Below are positions 18,765 to 28,736 of a stretch of 59,255 nucleotides of DNA, piece by piece. Made by a program: the position numbers and the translations under genes. The stretch spans positions 1 through 59,255 of the forward strand of contig NZ_JAIQUM010000028.1 in assembly GCF_020075705.1 (NCBI RefSeq), given 5' to 3'. The notes under the pieces are model-generated. The model was not told the DNA's origin. It saw only the letters and a list, made by a program, of their open reading frames with translations, and ran no database searches. The stretch is from Metabacillus rhizolycopersici. Lineage in GTDB: Bacteria > Bacillota > Bacilli > Bacillales > Bacillaceae. Numbering within the stretch: position 1 is the first letter of the stretch; every line of letters starts with the position of its first letter.

Positions 18765-19898
18765 TTACGCTTCAACTAATTCACCTTTATATAATTGATT
18801 CTTAATTAATGTTATGTTTAGTTCCTTTGCTAATTTCTTTAATTCTCTTTCTTCTCGCTCCGTTACAATTGATACAACTGTTCCTGAAGCACCTTGTCTT
18901 CCTGTTCTTCCTGAACGATGAACATATTGTGAAATATTTGCAGGAAGATCAAAATGGATAACATGTGTAAGTCCTACGATGTCCAATCCGCGAGCAGCTA
19001 CATCTGTAGCAAGTAATAGACCTTGGCTATCATTTCTCAAGCTTTTTAGCGCAGCCTCACGCTCTTCCTTTCTTGTATCGCTGTGTAAAAGATGTAAATC
19101 CACACCTTTAAACTCCAACTTTTCTGCCAGGACATTGAGATTGCCAATATCTTTAACAAATCCTAAGGCCTTCATTCGGACTGTTTTTGCCATTCTTTCA
19201 AGTAGCGTTACCTTTTCTCTTTGTTCACAAACAAGATAGACATGTTTAACGTCACCTACAGGTATTTCATCTAAGCCTACTTTCAGAACCTCTGGATCCT
19301 TTTTCATGAGATCTCGCGCTTTTGATTCTGTGCTAACATTTAGGGTTGCTGAAAACAGTACAACCTGGCGTTCATTTAATGTTGTTTTAATAATATCTTG
19401 GATTGTATTTTTATGTTCAGGAGTAAGTAATTGATCTCCTTCATCTAATACAATTGATTTTACTGCATGCATTTTTAATTTCTTCAATTTGATTAATTCC
19501 TGAATTCTACCTGGAGTTCCGACAATTACTTGTGGACTCTTTTTTAACTTTTCAACTTGGCGTTTAATATTTGCGCCACCAATAAAAGAAGCACTTGTTA
19601 TACCACTACCCTCAGACCATTTCTTTATTTCCTCAAAAATTTGCATTACAAGCTCTCTTGATGGTGCTAAAATAACGACTTGGGCATTTTTCTTATTTGG
19701 ATCAAGATTATTTAGTAATGGTAGCACGTATGCGAGTGTTTTACCTGTTCCAGTCGGAGACTCAGCGATAACATCCTTCCCTTCTAAAATATGCGGAATC
19801 GATTTAAGTTGAATCGCAGTCGGTTCTTGAAAATTCGCCTTCTCCCAATTCGCTTGGATGAATGGTTTTACATCTGCTAAAAAATTCGGTTGTGTCAT
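18765..19898 (-). CDS. yfmL: DEAD-box-family RNA helicase, YfmL-like
   Basis: 377 residues. Motif I SPTGTGKT at about 47, Ia PSRELV, Ib GTPGR, II VLDEGDQLL at about 149, III FSATL, V ATDVAARGLDI and VI HRSGRTGRQG. Motif II reads DEGD instead of DEAD. YfmL of B. subtilis is a DEAD helicase involved in ribosome assembly, and the compact architecture without a C-terminal RNA-binding extension fits. The start at 19898 (MTQPNF) is chosen because AAAGGAGA is 10 bases upstream; the ATG at 19907 would abut it. The name rests on general resemblance, so other Csh-type helicases are possible. Confidence 0.85.
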   Translation of the reverse strand: MTQPNFLADVKPFIQANWEKANFQEPTAIQLKSIPHILEGKDVIAESPTGTGKTLAYVLPLLNNLDPNKKNAQVVILAPSRELVMQIFEEIKKWSEGSGITSASFIGGANIKRQVEKLKKSPQVIVGTPGRIQELIKLKKLKMHAVKSIVLDEGDQLLTPEHKNTIQDIIKTTLNERQVVLFSATLNVSTESKARDLMKKDPEVLKVGLDEIPVGDVKHVYLVCEQREKVTLLERMAKTVRMKALGFVKDIGNLNVLAEKLEFKGVDLHLLHSDTRKEEREAALKSLRNDSQGLLLATDVAARGLDIVGLTHVIHFDLPANISQYVHRSGRTGRQGASGTVVSIVTEREERELKKLAKELNITLIKNQLYKGELVEA

Positions 19899-19907
19899 GA
19901 ATTGCAT

Positions 19908-20510
19908 TCTCCTTTAACTTACAAAATTCTTAGTTGAAGCAATAGCAATGCCAGTTTACTTTTGCACTAACTGGATAAAAATAATGTAGTTTTATGTATT
20001 CATTTTCATTTAGTCAATCTATATAAAATATTTGCTTTCTCTAGCAAAACTCAATTTTAAACTCGCTAGTCTCTCCTATTTTTTTAAAAGAAGCAGTAAA
20101 AGTCAACCATTATACTACAGCTAAATTGGAATAAAAGCAAAGACATTCTTAATGGCTATACCAGATTGTTTTTCGCCACTACTCATTCTTCATTAGTTAA
20201 TATCGTACTCGGAAATCCATTCTTCACCTTAAGATAGCATGCTAACCTATTTTTTCACACACCACCCAATCGATCTTTCGCCATATTTCCCCAGAAATAA
20301 TGATGATTCTCCATTAAACAAAAAAATAATTGACATATTTCTCCCTGTTTTAGGCTGAGTAGAAAGAGATCCTACCTTTATACTTTTAATCAAACGTTTG
20401 TTTAAAATATCATTCCTCTGTATTGCAGTAATCTAAATTTCTTTGATTGTTGTGATTTATATTGCGGATAGGAGAAAATGATGAAGAAGGAAAAGCTATA
20501 AAAAACAAAA
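19908..20510. other. Gap without a recognisable gene
   Basis: About 600 AT-rich bases between the helicase and yeeI. No open frame of family type, no repeat of the three families and no tRNA are visible. A weak palindrome AAACGTTTGTTT lies at about 20394. A Shine-Dalgarno-like GGAGAAAATGATG at 20472 leads only to a seven-codon frame. Confidence 0.6.
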
Positions 20511-20546
20511 TAAGCAGACCTTTAATTACATAATAAAGGTCTACTT
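20511..20546 (-). terminator. Terminator after yeeI
   Basis: GTAGACCTTTA (minus strand) pairs with TAAAGGTCTGC, A/T rich on both sides. Confidence 0.7.
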
Positions 20547-20552
20547 CATGTA

Positions 20553-21272
20553 TTATTCACCAAGGTCAACATTGTGATAAACTTGCTGCACGTCTTCTAA
20601 ATCTTCTAATGCATCAATCATTTTTTCAAATTGTGCTTGCGCGTCTTCTGCGAGTGTTACGTCATTTTGTGCAAGCATTGTTAGCTCTGCAACTGTAAAT
20701 TCTGTTATCCCCGCATTTTTGAAAGCTTCTTGCACAGCATGGAACTGGTCAGGCTCGGAATAAACGATAACCGATTCATCTTCTTCGATAATGTCTCGTA
20801 CTTCTACATCTGCTTCCATTAATAATTCAAGCACTTCATCTTCTGTTTTGCCTTCAATACCGATGACTGCAGTTGCATCAAACATATAGGAAACAGAACC
20901 ACTTACTCCCATGTTTCCACCATTTTTACCAAATGCAGCACGTACTTCAGATGCAGTACGATTCACATTATTTGTTAACGCATCGACGATGACCATTGAT
21001 CCGCTTGGTCCGAAGCCTTCATAACGAAGTTCGTCAAAGTTTTCTTCTGAACCACCCTTTGCTTTTTCGATTGCTCGATCAATAATATGTTTTGGCACAC
21101 TATACGTTTTCGCGCGCTCAAGAACAATTTTTAAAGCTTGATTTGATTCTGGATCTGGTTCGCCTTGCTTAGCTGCTACATAAATTTCTCGACCAAATTT
21201 TGCATAGATACGACTAGTGTTTGCATCTTTTGACGCTTTTTTTTCTTTGATATTGTTCCATTTACGGCCCAT
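20553..21272 (-). CDS. yeeI: YebC/PmpR family protein, YeeI type
   Basis: 239 residues, near-complete agreement with B. subtilis YeeI as I recall it: starts [20 protein letters not shown], has [19 protein letters not shown] at about 85 and ends with [17 protein letters not shown]. Family members act as transcriptional regulators or as a translation factor relieving ribosome stalling. The ATG at 21272 is preceded by AAAGAGAGTGGGAC. The upstream in-frame extension is not conserved family sequence. Confidence 0.92.
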   Translation of the reverse strand: MGRKWNNIKEKKASKDANTSRIYAKFGREIYVAAKQGEPDPESNQALKIVLERAKTYSVPKHIIDRAIEKAKGGSEENFDELRYEGFGPSGSMVIVDALTNNVNRTASEVRAAFGKNGGNMGVSGSVSYMFDATAVIGIEGKTEDEVLELLMEADVEVRDIIEEDESVIVYSEPDQFHAVQEAFKNAGITEFTVAELTMLAQNDVTLAEDAQAQFEKMIDALEDLEDVQQVYHNVDLGE

Positions 21273-21505
21273 AATGTCCCACTCTCTTTCAACTTTGAAT
21301 CTATAAAAATTCGTAATATGAAATATGCTGCTTTCTTCAACCCTTTTCAAAAATTACAATTAACCATTCATTCAAAAGCCTTGTTGAAGATCTTGCATCA
21401 TCCACTTGATTATTATACATCAATTGCATCCATTGAAAAAGATAGGGGCTCTTATCATTATGAAATGAAACGATATAAATATTTCACCACTATCTTCCAT
21501 AAGTG

Positions 21506-22702
21506 TTACGTCAATTTTTTAATAAAAACGACTTTTAAGTAATCGCCTTCTTTAAATTCCTTAATTGTTTTAAAATCTTGTGGCAGGCTAAATTCCTCCA
21601 AAAGTTTATATTTATCTCCAGTCGATTGAAACGCCTTCTCGATAAATCCTTTAAATTTATTCATCCCGAATGTACTACAATTCGAGGATGCCACGATGAT
21701 ACCATTTTCCTTCGTAATTGTAATTGCTTGTTTTAATAAGTCAGGATAATCTTTCCCTGCACTAAATGTATGTTTTTTTGAACGTGCAAAGCTTGGTGGA
21801 TCCAATATGACCATATCGAATACTAGCTTCTTTCTCACAGCATATTTAAAATAATTAAATACATCTTCGACGATAATATCCTGTGATTCATAATCAAGTC
21901 CATTTACACTAAATTGTTCGATCGTCTTTGACTTGCTGCGATTTGCAAGGTCAACACTCGTTGTTTTTGCTGCACCACCTAAGGCTGCTGCAACAGAAAA
22001 TGCACCCGTATATGAAAATGTATTGAGAACATGTTTGCCTGCTGCATATTTATCACGAATTGTTTTACGAACATCTCTTTGATCAAGAAATACGCCAACC
22101 ATTGCACCATCATTTAAATAAATCGCAAAATGAATGCCATTTTCTTTCACAATCAACGGGAAATTTGCCCTCTCCCCCGCTACAAAATCATCATCTTCAA
22201 TATACGTTCCTTTAGCATCGAATCTTTTCTTTTCATATAGACCTTTTACATCTATTAAATTCGTTAAGGACTGGATGACATGTTCTTTAAATTGATAGAT
22301 TCCTTCACTATACCAACTCATAACAAAATAGCCGTCATAATAATCAATCGTTAACCCACCGATTCCATCACCTTCGCCGTTGAAGACCCGAAATGCAGTT
22401 GTTTCTGCATCCTCAAATAATGATTTTCGGTTATCCAATGCCTTTTTTATTTTAGCTTCAAAAAAAGCTTGGTCTATCACTTCTTGTTGGTTTCTAGTTA
22501 ACACCCAACCTCTTCCTTTATTCTGCTTACCATAATATCCTTTTGCGAGAAACCGATTATTCTCATCATATAAATCAATAATTGTTCCCTCTATTTTTAA
22601 CACGTCACTATTTTTAATGGCATCCTTGTTAATAAGAGGATAACCAGCTTTAAACTCCTTTACAAAATCTGCCTTCACTTGTACTCGTACTGCTTTAGTC
22701 AT
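21506..22702 (-). CDS. RlmI-like 23S rRNA cytosine methyltransferase
   Basis: 398 residues, class I rRNA methyltransferase. An N-terminal PUA-like domain (about 1-85) precedes a Rossmann SAM domain with HVLNTFSYTGAFSVAAALGG at about 222 and the catalytic/acceptor loop VILDPPSFARSKK at about 299. The CSNCSTF segment at about 340 carries a Cys. RlmI makes 5-methylcytosine in 23S rRNA in Escherichia coli; B. subtilis YwbD is the local homologue. The ATG is preceded by GGGTGAAT. A 245-base gap to the next gene shows nothing. Confidence 0.85.
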   Translation of the reverse strand: MTKAVRVQVKADFVKEFKAGYPLINKDAIKNSDVLKIEGTIIDLYDENNRFLAKGYYGKQNKGRGWVLTRNQQEVIDQAFFEAKIKKALDNRKSLFEDAETTAFRVFNGEGDGIGGLTIDYYDGYFVMSWYSEGIYQFKEHVIQSLTNLIDVKGLYEKKRFDAKGTYIEDDDFVAGERANFPLIVKENGIHFAIYLNDGAMVGVFLDQRDVRKTIRDKYAAGKHVLNTFSYTGAFSVAAALGGAAKTTSVDLANRSKSKTIEQFSVNGLDYESQDIIVEDVFNYFKYAVRKKLVFDMVILDPPSFARSKKHTFSAGKDYPDLLKQAITITKENGIIVASSNCSTFGMNKFKGFIEKAFQSTGDKYKLLEEFSLPQDFKTIKEFKEGDYLKVVFIKKLT

Positions 22703-22947
22703 TTATTCACCCAATCATTCTTATATAAATTTTTAAAAATTAATCTATACCATCATACCCATTTTCGAACGAAAAATAAAACCTATCTTACTACACCATT
22801 TTCGAGAAAGAAAAACGGGATTCTCACTCCAAAACGATATCTATTTTAATTAGGCAATCGTTCACAATGATATAAGCGAAATTGCGTCCTAAAAGGTGTA
22901 ACGATTGAATGAGCGAAAGTAACGTGAAAAGCTTGAAGCACTAACTC

Positions 22948-23916
22948 TTACACCCACCAAATTTGTGATGGAGTATCATTTATGAGGACAGATTTAAGAT
23001 TTGTTACAGCTCGCTCAAAGCCTTCGTCAATCGACATGATTGGATCCTCGTGCTCAATGCTAACAACATAATCATAGTTATAAGTACGAAGGGCACTCAT
23101 CATCTCATTCCACTCTGTTAAGCTATGACCACAACCAACTGATCTAAATGTCCAAGCTCTCGTTTGCACCTCTCCGTATGGCTGCATATCCGTTAGGCCA
23201 TACATATTGACATTGTCCTGATCAATATACGTGTCTTTTGCATGAAAATGGTGGATCGCATTCGCTTTACCTAATATTTTAATTGCGGCAACAGGATCAA
23301 TCCCTTGCCACCAAAGATGACTTGGATCTAAGTTGGCACCGATTGCATCACAGGTTGCCCCGCGTAGTTTAAGCAAGGTATATGGGGTATGAACTAGAAA
23401 TCCACCGTGTAATTCTAAGCCAATTTTCACATTATGCTCTTGTGCATATTGACCAACTTCTTGCCAATAAGGAATTAACTTTTCTTCCCATTGCCACTTT
23501 AATACATCACCATATTCGTTTGGCCATGCTGTAACAGGCCAGTTAGGATATTTTGCGCCTTCATGATCACCAGCTGTTCCAGAAAAGCAATTTACGACAG
23601 GAACATTTAATAAGGAAGCAAGTTTAATTGTTTTTAAAAGAGTTTCGTGCGAATCTTTTGAAAATACTTCATCAGGTGAAATGGGATTACCGTGACAGCT
23701 GAACGCGCTAATGGTTAAGTTACGTTCTTCTACTTTGCTTCTATATTCATTTCTCCTTTCTTCACTTTCTAATAAGGCATCCAAGTCACAGTGAGCATTA
23801 CCAGGATATCCGCCTGTTCCAATTTCTATTGCGTGTAGTCCTGAAGCCTTCACTCGATCTAACATTTCTTCAAAAGATTTATCATTAAAAAGAACTGTAA
23901 ATACGCCTAATTTCAT
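22948..23916 (-). CDS. Sugar phosphate isomerase/epimerase (AP2Ec TIM barrel)
   Basis: 322 residues from ATG 23916, which has AGGAGGAGCGACA before it; the longer open frame overlaps the preceding gene. It is a xylose-isomerase-like TIM barrel (IolE/IolI kin). Metal ligands are in GLELHGGF at about 161, NLDPSHLWWQG at about 198, HFHAKDTY at about 224 and SIEHEDP at about 287. The preceding two genes are Gfo/Idh oxidoreductases, so the three probably convert an inositol or a sugar derivative in one pathway. It is the last gene of the operon. Confidence 0.85.
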   Translation of the reverse strand: MKLGVFTVLFNDKSFEEMLDRVKASGLHAIEIGTGGYPGNAHCDLDALLESEERRNEYRSKVEERNLTISAFSCHGNPISPDEVFSKDSHETLLKTIKLASLLNVPVVNCFSGTAGDHEGAKYPNWPVTAWPNEYGDVLKWQWEEKLIPYWQEVGQYAQEHNVKIGLELHGGFLVHTPYTLLKLRGATCDAIGANLDPSHLWWQGIDPVAAIKILGKANAIHHFHAKDTYIDQDNVNMYGLTDMQPYGEVQTRAWTFRSVGCGHSLTEWNEMMSALRTYNYDYVVSIEHEDPIMSIDEGFERAVTNLKSVLINDTPSQIWWV

Positions 23917-23938
23917 TGTCGCTCCTCCTAATTTTCGT

Positions 23939-24955
23939 TTATCTATTTCCAGCTGATTGATAAATTTCATCGATAATCTGTGATACTTGTAATGCTTCTT
24001 CGGGCTGGACTACAAGTTCAGCTTTACCAAGACAAGCATCGATAAAGTTTTTAGCTTGTACGATACTAGGGTCCTCTTCACCCGCTATCCAAGCTGGTTG
24101 ACTATTTATAAGCATGCCATTTTTGGCGGTATAGAGTTCTAGTGGGAATACACTTATCCCCCCTTCGGCTCCAGAAATACTTACATGTTCGATGTCATCT
24201 AAAATATTAGCAGCCCAGGACGTTTCTAATAAAAGAGAGGCACCATTTTCAAATTTAATATATGCGGTCACATGATCGTCAACATCAAATGTTTCATGTT
24301 CAAATGCCCCCCATTGATTCACAGAATTTGGTTCTTTGCTTAATACGTTATACATACTACCATTTACAGAAATATGCTTCGGATTCCCCATTAGCCAAAG
24401 CGATAAGTCTAGTAAATGGCAGCCGTAATCTATTAAACTACCACCACCTTGAAGATCTTTGTTTGTAAACACACCCCAACCAGGTACTTTTCGACGTCGT
24501 AATGCTTGAGCTCTCGTTACGAGTGGCGCTCCAACCTCTTTCATCAATTGCTTCGCAGCTTGAGCATTTTTCATGAAGCGATAGTGATAAGCAATAGCAA
24601 GAACCTTCTTTGTACGCTTAGATGCCGCTAGCATTTTCTTGCCTTCTTCTGAAGTAAGAGCCATCGGTTTTTCACAAAGAACGTTAACACCTGCCGCTAA
24701 TGCAGCAATCGTTATTTCAGCATGAAACTTGTTTGGTGTACAAATACATACCGCATCTACTTCTTGGAACATATCATGATAATCTTTATACACCTTTTCA
24801 ATGTCATACTTAACGGCAACTTCTTTTGCCCTTGCCTCATTTACATCACTGACCGCTAAAATCACACATTCATCATGCAATGTTTGAAAGGCTGGGATAT
24901 GACGACCTTGGGCAATTCCTCCTACACCGATTATGCCAATTTGTAATTTACTCAT
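23939..24955 (-). CDS. Gfo/Idh/MocA family oxidoreductase
   Basis: 338 residues. NAD(P) Rossmann motif GIIGVGGIAQGRHIP at residue 6, CEKPMALTSEEG at about 93 with the conserved Lys, and the catalytic YGCHLLDLS His at about 180. Oxidises or epimerises a sugar or inositol hydroxyl. It follows the previous oxidoreductase with only two bases between stop and start. Substrate not readable. Confidence 0.88.
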   Translation of the reverse strand: MSKLQIGIIGVGGIAQGRHIPAFQTLHDECVILAVSDVNEARAKEVAVKYDIEKVYKDYHDMFQEVDAVCICTPNKFHAEITIAALAAGVNVLCEKPMALTSEEGKKMLAASKRTKKVLAIAYHYRFMKNAQAAKQLMKEVGAPLVTRAQALRRRKVPGWGVFTNKDLQGGGSLIDYGCHLLDLSLWLMGNPKHISVNGSMYNVLSKEPNSVNQWGAFEHETFDVDDHVTAYIKFENGASLLLETSWAANILDDIEHVSISGAEGGISVFPLELYTAKNGMLINSQPAWIAGEEDPSIVQAKNFIDACLGKAELVVQPEEALQVSQIIDEIYQSAGNR

Positions 24956-24957
24956 AG

Positions 24958-25998
24958 TTAGCCCTCAAATACTTTAACAATCGTTTTCGTTTCGTTTGAT
25001 TTAATTGCTGCGAGAATAACTGCTAATGACTTCATCCCCTCTTCACCATTGATAAGTGGCTCCGTATTATCATTAATTGAGGCGATAAAGTGATCAATAA
25101 CATGTGTTGTATGTTGATTTTGGCCGCCTTCATCATTTGATTGGATTTTACCAAGTTCATAGTTTACTATCTCACCATTTGTATATTGAACAATAAGTGA
25201 ATATGTAGGATTGTCTTCCAAACGAATAATTGCTTTTTCACCATAGATAATTGTTGAATTATCTTCTTTTGCTGTATAGGACCAACTAGCCGCAAGTGTA
25301 CCAATGATACCGCTCTCTGTTTTCAAAACACAAACAGCTGTGTCATCTACATCCGCAAAGTCCTTCGCAGTCGTTTCGATAAATGCACCAACCTCAACAA
25401 TTTCTTCGCCAAGTAAGTAACGGATTAAATCTGTTTTATGAACACCTAGATCACCCATTGCACCGATATATGCTTTCTCTTTTTCAAAGAACCAGCTATC
25501 TTTTCCGTCAATGCTCCACCCTTCTGGACCCGGGTGACCAAACGCTGTTCTAAAACTATAGATTTTCCCAATTGAACCGCTTTCGATTAGTTGCCGTGCA
25601 AGCTGATGTGAACGGACAAAACGTTGGTTATGCGCAATCATTAATTTTTTACCGTTAGTAGTTGCAGCTTCGATCATCGCAGCTGCTTCTTCCCTTGAGG
25701 TTGCCATTGGTTTTTCACATAAAACATGTAGACCATTGTTTAGAGCTGCGATTGAAATCGGAGCATGCAAATAGTTTGGTGTACACACGCTAATTGCATC
25801 TACCTCACCACTTTGAATGAGTTCTTGATAATCCATATAAGGCTTTGCATTATATTGTTTAGCTACTTCATTTACACGATCCTCAACAATATCGCATACT
25901 GCCACTAACTCAACTTCTTTATTTGCTGCATATTCTGGCAGATGACGATATTGTGCAATACTCCCACACCCGATAACACCAATTCTTACTTTACCCAT
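24958..25998 (-). CDS. Gfo/Idh/MocA family oxidoreductase
   Basis: 346 residues from the ATG at 25998 (MGKVRIGVIGCGSIAQ); GGAGG lies 8 bases upstream. The open frame continues 78 codons further, but into transposon-derived sequence. Conserved motifs: GVIGCGSIAQYRHLP, VLCEKPMATSREEA at about 95 and MGDLGVHKTDL at about 178 with the catalytic His. It is the first gene of a three-gene operon. The upstream DNA, and hence probably the promoter, lies in an IS605-like remnant. Confidence 0.88.
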   Translation of the reverse strand: MGKVRIGVIGCGSIAQYRHLPEYAANKEVELVAVCDIVEDRVNEVAKQYNAKPYMDYQELIQSGEVDAISVCTPNYLHAPISIAALNNGLHVLCEKPMATSREEAAAMIEAATTNGKKLMIAHNQRFVRSHQLARQLIESGSIGKIYSFRTAFGHPGPEGWSIDGKDSWFFEKEKAYIGAMGDLGVHKTDLIRYLLGEEIVEVGAFIETTAKDFADVDDTAVCVLKTESGIIGTLAASWSYTAKEDNSTIIYGEKAIIRLEDNPTYSLIVQYTNGEIVNYELGKIQSNDEGGQNQHTTHVIDHFIASINDNTEPLINGEEGMKSLAVILAAIKSNETKTIVKVFEG

Positions 25999-26039
25999 TT
26001 TCATTCCTCCCGTTTTCACCAGTCTTTTTTTAACAGTTT

Positions 26040-26160
26040 TCCGAAAGAAGTCCCCTTCCTCAAGCGTGTGAAGGGCACAGCCCAACGGTAGGGAGGGGAT
26101 GAATTTCGGTTGGCGGTAGCCAAAGGCTTTTCTCCCCCCTAAATCTTGGTATAATAGAAT
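26040..26160. mobile_element. Probable left-end remnant of an IS200/IS605 element
   Basis: A block with CCCCTTCCTCAAGCGTGTG, AAGGGCACAGCCCAACGGTA and GGGAGGGGATGAATTTCGGT contains overlapping inverted repeats and lies 5' of an omegaRNA-like end. I judge it the other end of the same element, with everything between (tnpA, tnpB) deleted. The assignment rests on position and hairpin character only. Confidence 0.45.
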
Positions 26161-26397
26161 CAAACATGCTCTTTGAAAACTGAAGATATGAGGTTGTGAC
26201 AGGAAGAAAGCTCTGTCACGTAAAATCTTCAAGCCACCAAAGAACTAGCCAACGTACTACTTTTTGTAGGGCAAGGTCGTGTCCAAACTTAAGCCTGTGG
26301 AGATCATGTAAGACCTATTAGGTATCCTACTAGGCTACGATCATTGAAGCAGAAAGCCCCTTCTTCAACTTCGAAGAAGTAAGGAGGGGTCGTTCAC
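26147..26397 (+). ncRNA. Solo omegaRNA-like sequence with no tnpB
   Basis: 26265-26397 repeats the blocks of the TnpB right end at 1061-1218: TGTAGGGCAAGG, GCCTGTGGAGA, GTAAGAC, GAAGCAGAAAGCCCCTTCTT and AGGGG...TTCAC. An extended -10 element (TGGTATAAT, 26147-26155) lies upstream and points into it, so a transcript of about 235 nt could end at the hairpin. The sequence that would act as guide is 26398 onward. Confidence 0.6.
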
Positions 26398-26529
26398 CGT
26401 TTATTCCTTATTTCTCTAAAATTGGTTGGAAAAGCTGTAGATTTCCATTAATGCTTGTAGTAGAGCCTCGGATAATCGAAAACGATCAAACAAATCTATA
26501 AAGACAATTGAAATAGAGAACGTTTTCAT

Positions 26530-26790
26530 TTTAAAAAAAGGTTATTTTCGCAAACTTTGTTGCTTTTGTCATATAAAGTACTACCAACAGTGACCGGTTC
26601 GTCTCCATATTTCAGGAATTGGGTAAGTAACTCCACTAAAGTTGCCCGCCTAGGCTCCAAAATTCAGAAATTGGTCACGAAACTCCATTAAAGTTGCCCG
26701 CTTAGGCTCTTTTTCCTTGATTCGGGCTTCTACCCCATCAAAAAACAACAATCATTTAGAAAACAGTCTAAAAAAAAGAATTGTTAGCTG
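26530..26790. repeat. Repeat family C, copy 1
   Basis: Shares TTTTCGCAAACTTTGTTGCT at its start and TTGATTCGGGCTTCT then CATCAAAAAACAAC at its end with a copy at 40405-40595. Inside is a tandem doubling of a roughly 50-base unit ending AAAGTTGCCCGCCTAGGCTC. The rest of the 26398-27114 gap shows no gene. Confidence 0.75.
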
Positions 26791-27114
26791 CAACCTACCT
26801 AAAATAAGAGGTGCACCTAAATTGCATTTCATTACCCAGTTTTTACATTCCCCTGCTATATCTTAGACATTCTTATAACACACTAGCACGCTTAGCTACG
26901 TTTCGTATCGTTACTTTTTGCTTCATATTGCCTCCAGTTAAACGGTTGCCTAACTTTATCATTATTATATAATGGGCAGTGTGGAAGCCTCAATGAGGGA
27001 TTTTGTTGAATTACGCCGCTTTGTTTACAACTGGTAATGATTTACGTTACTCTTACTAAGAGAAACAATTTCATTTATAAAGAATGCTAACAATAACAGA
27101 ACGGAGACAATATA

Positions 27115-27309
27115 TTGAACGGACAAGAACGAAAGAATCTTTCAGCAGGTACACATGTAAAAATTGTATTAAAACACCATCAACGAACTGGTACTTTAAC
27201 CGAAGGAATTGTAAAGGATATACTTACTAAATCCAGTACTCATCCTCATGGCATTAAAGTGAGATTGGAAGATGGACAAGTAGGCAGAGTAAAGGAGATC
27301 CTAAAGTAG
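27115..27309 (+). CDS. ywbE: YwbE family protein (DUF2196)
   Basis: 64 residues; TTG start after AACGGAGACAA. The whole protein is the YwbE domain: ERKNLSAGTHVKIVLKHHQ, TLTEGIVKDILT and HPHGIKVRLEDGQVGRVKEI, a KOW-like fold. Function unknown. Confidence 0.88.
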   Translation: MNGQERKNLSAGTHVKIVLKHHQRTGTLTEGIVKDILTKSSTHPHGIKVRLEDGQVGRVKEILK

Positions 27310-27446
27310 GTCGCTTTTGCAACGAGGCTCTAATTGGAGAACTTAATTCAAATCCTCAAGTTCATTTGAATAATGGTTTTTGCACTTTAGGGACAATCTA
27401 TCAGTTACTTCCCAAGTGTACCTCCGAATTCTCTTGCAATCAGACG

Positions 27447-27487
27447 AAAGGAAGTCCCATCATATTTAATGATGGGACTTCCTTTTG
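27447..27487. terminator. Bidirectional terminator between ywbE and the FAD oxidase
   Basis: AAAGGAAGTCCCATCAT and ATGATGGGACTTCCTTT form a 17-bp perfect stem. Serves both convergent genes. Confidence 0.9.
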
Positions 27488-27499
27488 TTCTTTCAAGTA

Positions 27500-28618
27500 C
27501 TAATCTTTAATTGCACCAGCAACATCATAAAGACTAACATCAATCTCAGTCTGCTTCCCTAGTGCAAGCTTCGCAAGCTCTGCACCGAGATATGGGCCAC
27601 TCGTTAAGCCCGATGCACCTAATCCATTAGCAAGTAATATTCCTTCAAATTTAGGTAAAGCTCCGATAACAGGAAGAAAACCAGGTGTGAACGGTCGAAA
27701 GCCTACTCTTGTCTCAATCATGGTACCATTTGCTAAACCTGGGGCAACTGTCAGAGCCTTTCCGAAAATTTCGTTAAGTCCTCCTGCTGTTACCCGATAA
27801 TCTAGTCCGGCCTCATCTTCATGTGTAGCCCCAATAACAACTCGACCGTCTCCAAATGTAAGTATATACTGGTCATTCGGTGGCATAACAACTGGCCAAT
27901 TACTTGTATCTATATTTGGCATTTCAAGGTGAACAATTTGTGCTTTCTGTGATGTCACTTCAAAATTGACTCCTAACGGTTGCAATAACTCTTTAGCCCA
28001 AACGCCACCTGTGACAATAACTTTGTCAACCATTAATGTACGTTCCTTCAATTTGATGCCAATGACTCGATTATCTTGATGAACAATGCTAGCCTCACCT
28101 TGAAGATAAGTAGCTCCGTTCTTTATCGCAGCGCGGACGAGAGCATTCCGTAGATCTCTCCCGTTCACACGCGCTCCACCGCTTACATAAACAGAACCAT
28201 ATTCCTCAGATAACAGTGGAAACAATTCCTTCGTTTCAGCAGGTGATAAAATTGTAATTTCACCAATTTCCGGTGCATCTTTGCGCCGGCTTCGCGCTCG
28301 CTCAGCCATTTTTTCTAACTTTTCCTCATCTGTATGCAGACAAATTGTTCCAACACGCTTATAACCTGTTTCTGTTTCACCATCTGCTTCCAATTGATCA
28401 ATTAATGTAGGATAATATCGTGCTCCGCCTTTGACAAGCTGATACCATGCTTTGTTACGTCGTTGTGACAGCCAAGGACAGACAATACCGGCTGCTGCAT
28501 CTGTCGCCTGTCCGTTGTCATGACGGTCAACTAACGTTACGTCAGCACCTGCTTTTGCAAGATGATATGCGGTAGATGCACCGAGAATTCCCGCTCCTAT
28601 TACAAGATACTTTTGCAT
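27500..28618 (-). CDS. FAD-dependent oxidoreductase, YurR-like (DadA/glycine oxidase family)
   Basis: 372 residues. FAD-binding motif VIGAGILGASTAYHLAKAG at residue 6, with DAAAGIVCPWLSQRR at about 40 and the C-terminal GFRPFTPGFLPVIGALP and GLGASGLTSGPYLG motifs for FAD. The family oxidises an amino acid or an N-substituted glycine. B. subtilis YurR is the closest named relative I can offer. No clear Shine-Dalgarno beyond AAAGGTG. Confidence 0.85.
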   Translation of the reverse strand: MQKYLVIGAGILGASTAYHLAKAGADVTLVDRHDNGQATDAAAGIVCPWLSQRRNKAWYQLVKGGARYYPTLIDQLEADGETETGYKRVGTICLHTDEEKLEKMAERARSRRKDAPEIGEITILSPAETKELFPLLSEEYGSVYVSGGARVNGRDLRNALVRAAIKNGATYLQGEASIVHQDNRVIGIKLKERTLMVDKVIVTGGVWAKELLQPLGVNFEVTSQKAQIVHLEMPNIDTSNWPVVMPPNDQYILTFGDGRVVIGATHEDEAGLDYRVTAGGLNEIFGKALTVAPGLANGTMIETRVGFRPFTPGFLPVIGALPKFEGILLANGLGASGLTSGPYLGAELAKLALGKQTEIDVSLYDVAGAIKD

Positions 28619-28736
28619 TCAAAACACCTTTTTCGTTTAATTTCTTTCATTTATCTTTCTATTTTACAAGACATATAGGGTGTACTCAATTTAAAGAAGT
28701 GTTTAATTTTTTAGAATCATTTTCCTATACAAAAAA

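Noticed and set aside
26004..26232. N-terminal extension of the first Gfo/Idh oxidoreductase
   Set aside because: The extra 78 codons are transposon-end sequence with no family similarity. A good Shine-Dalgarno precedes the internal ATG at 25998.
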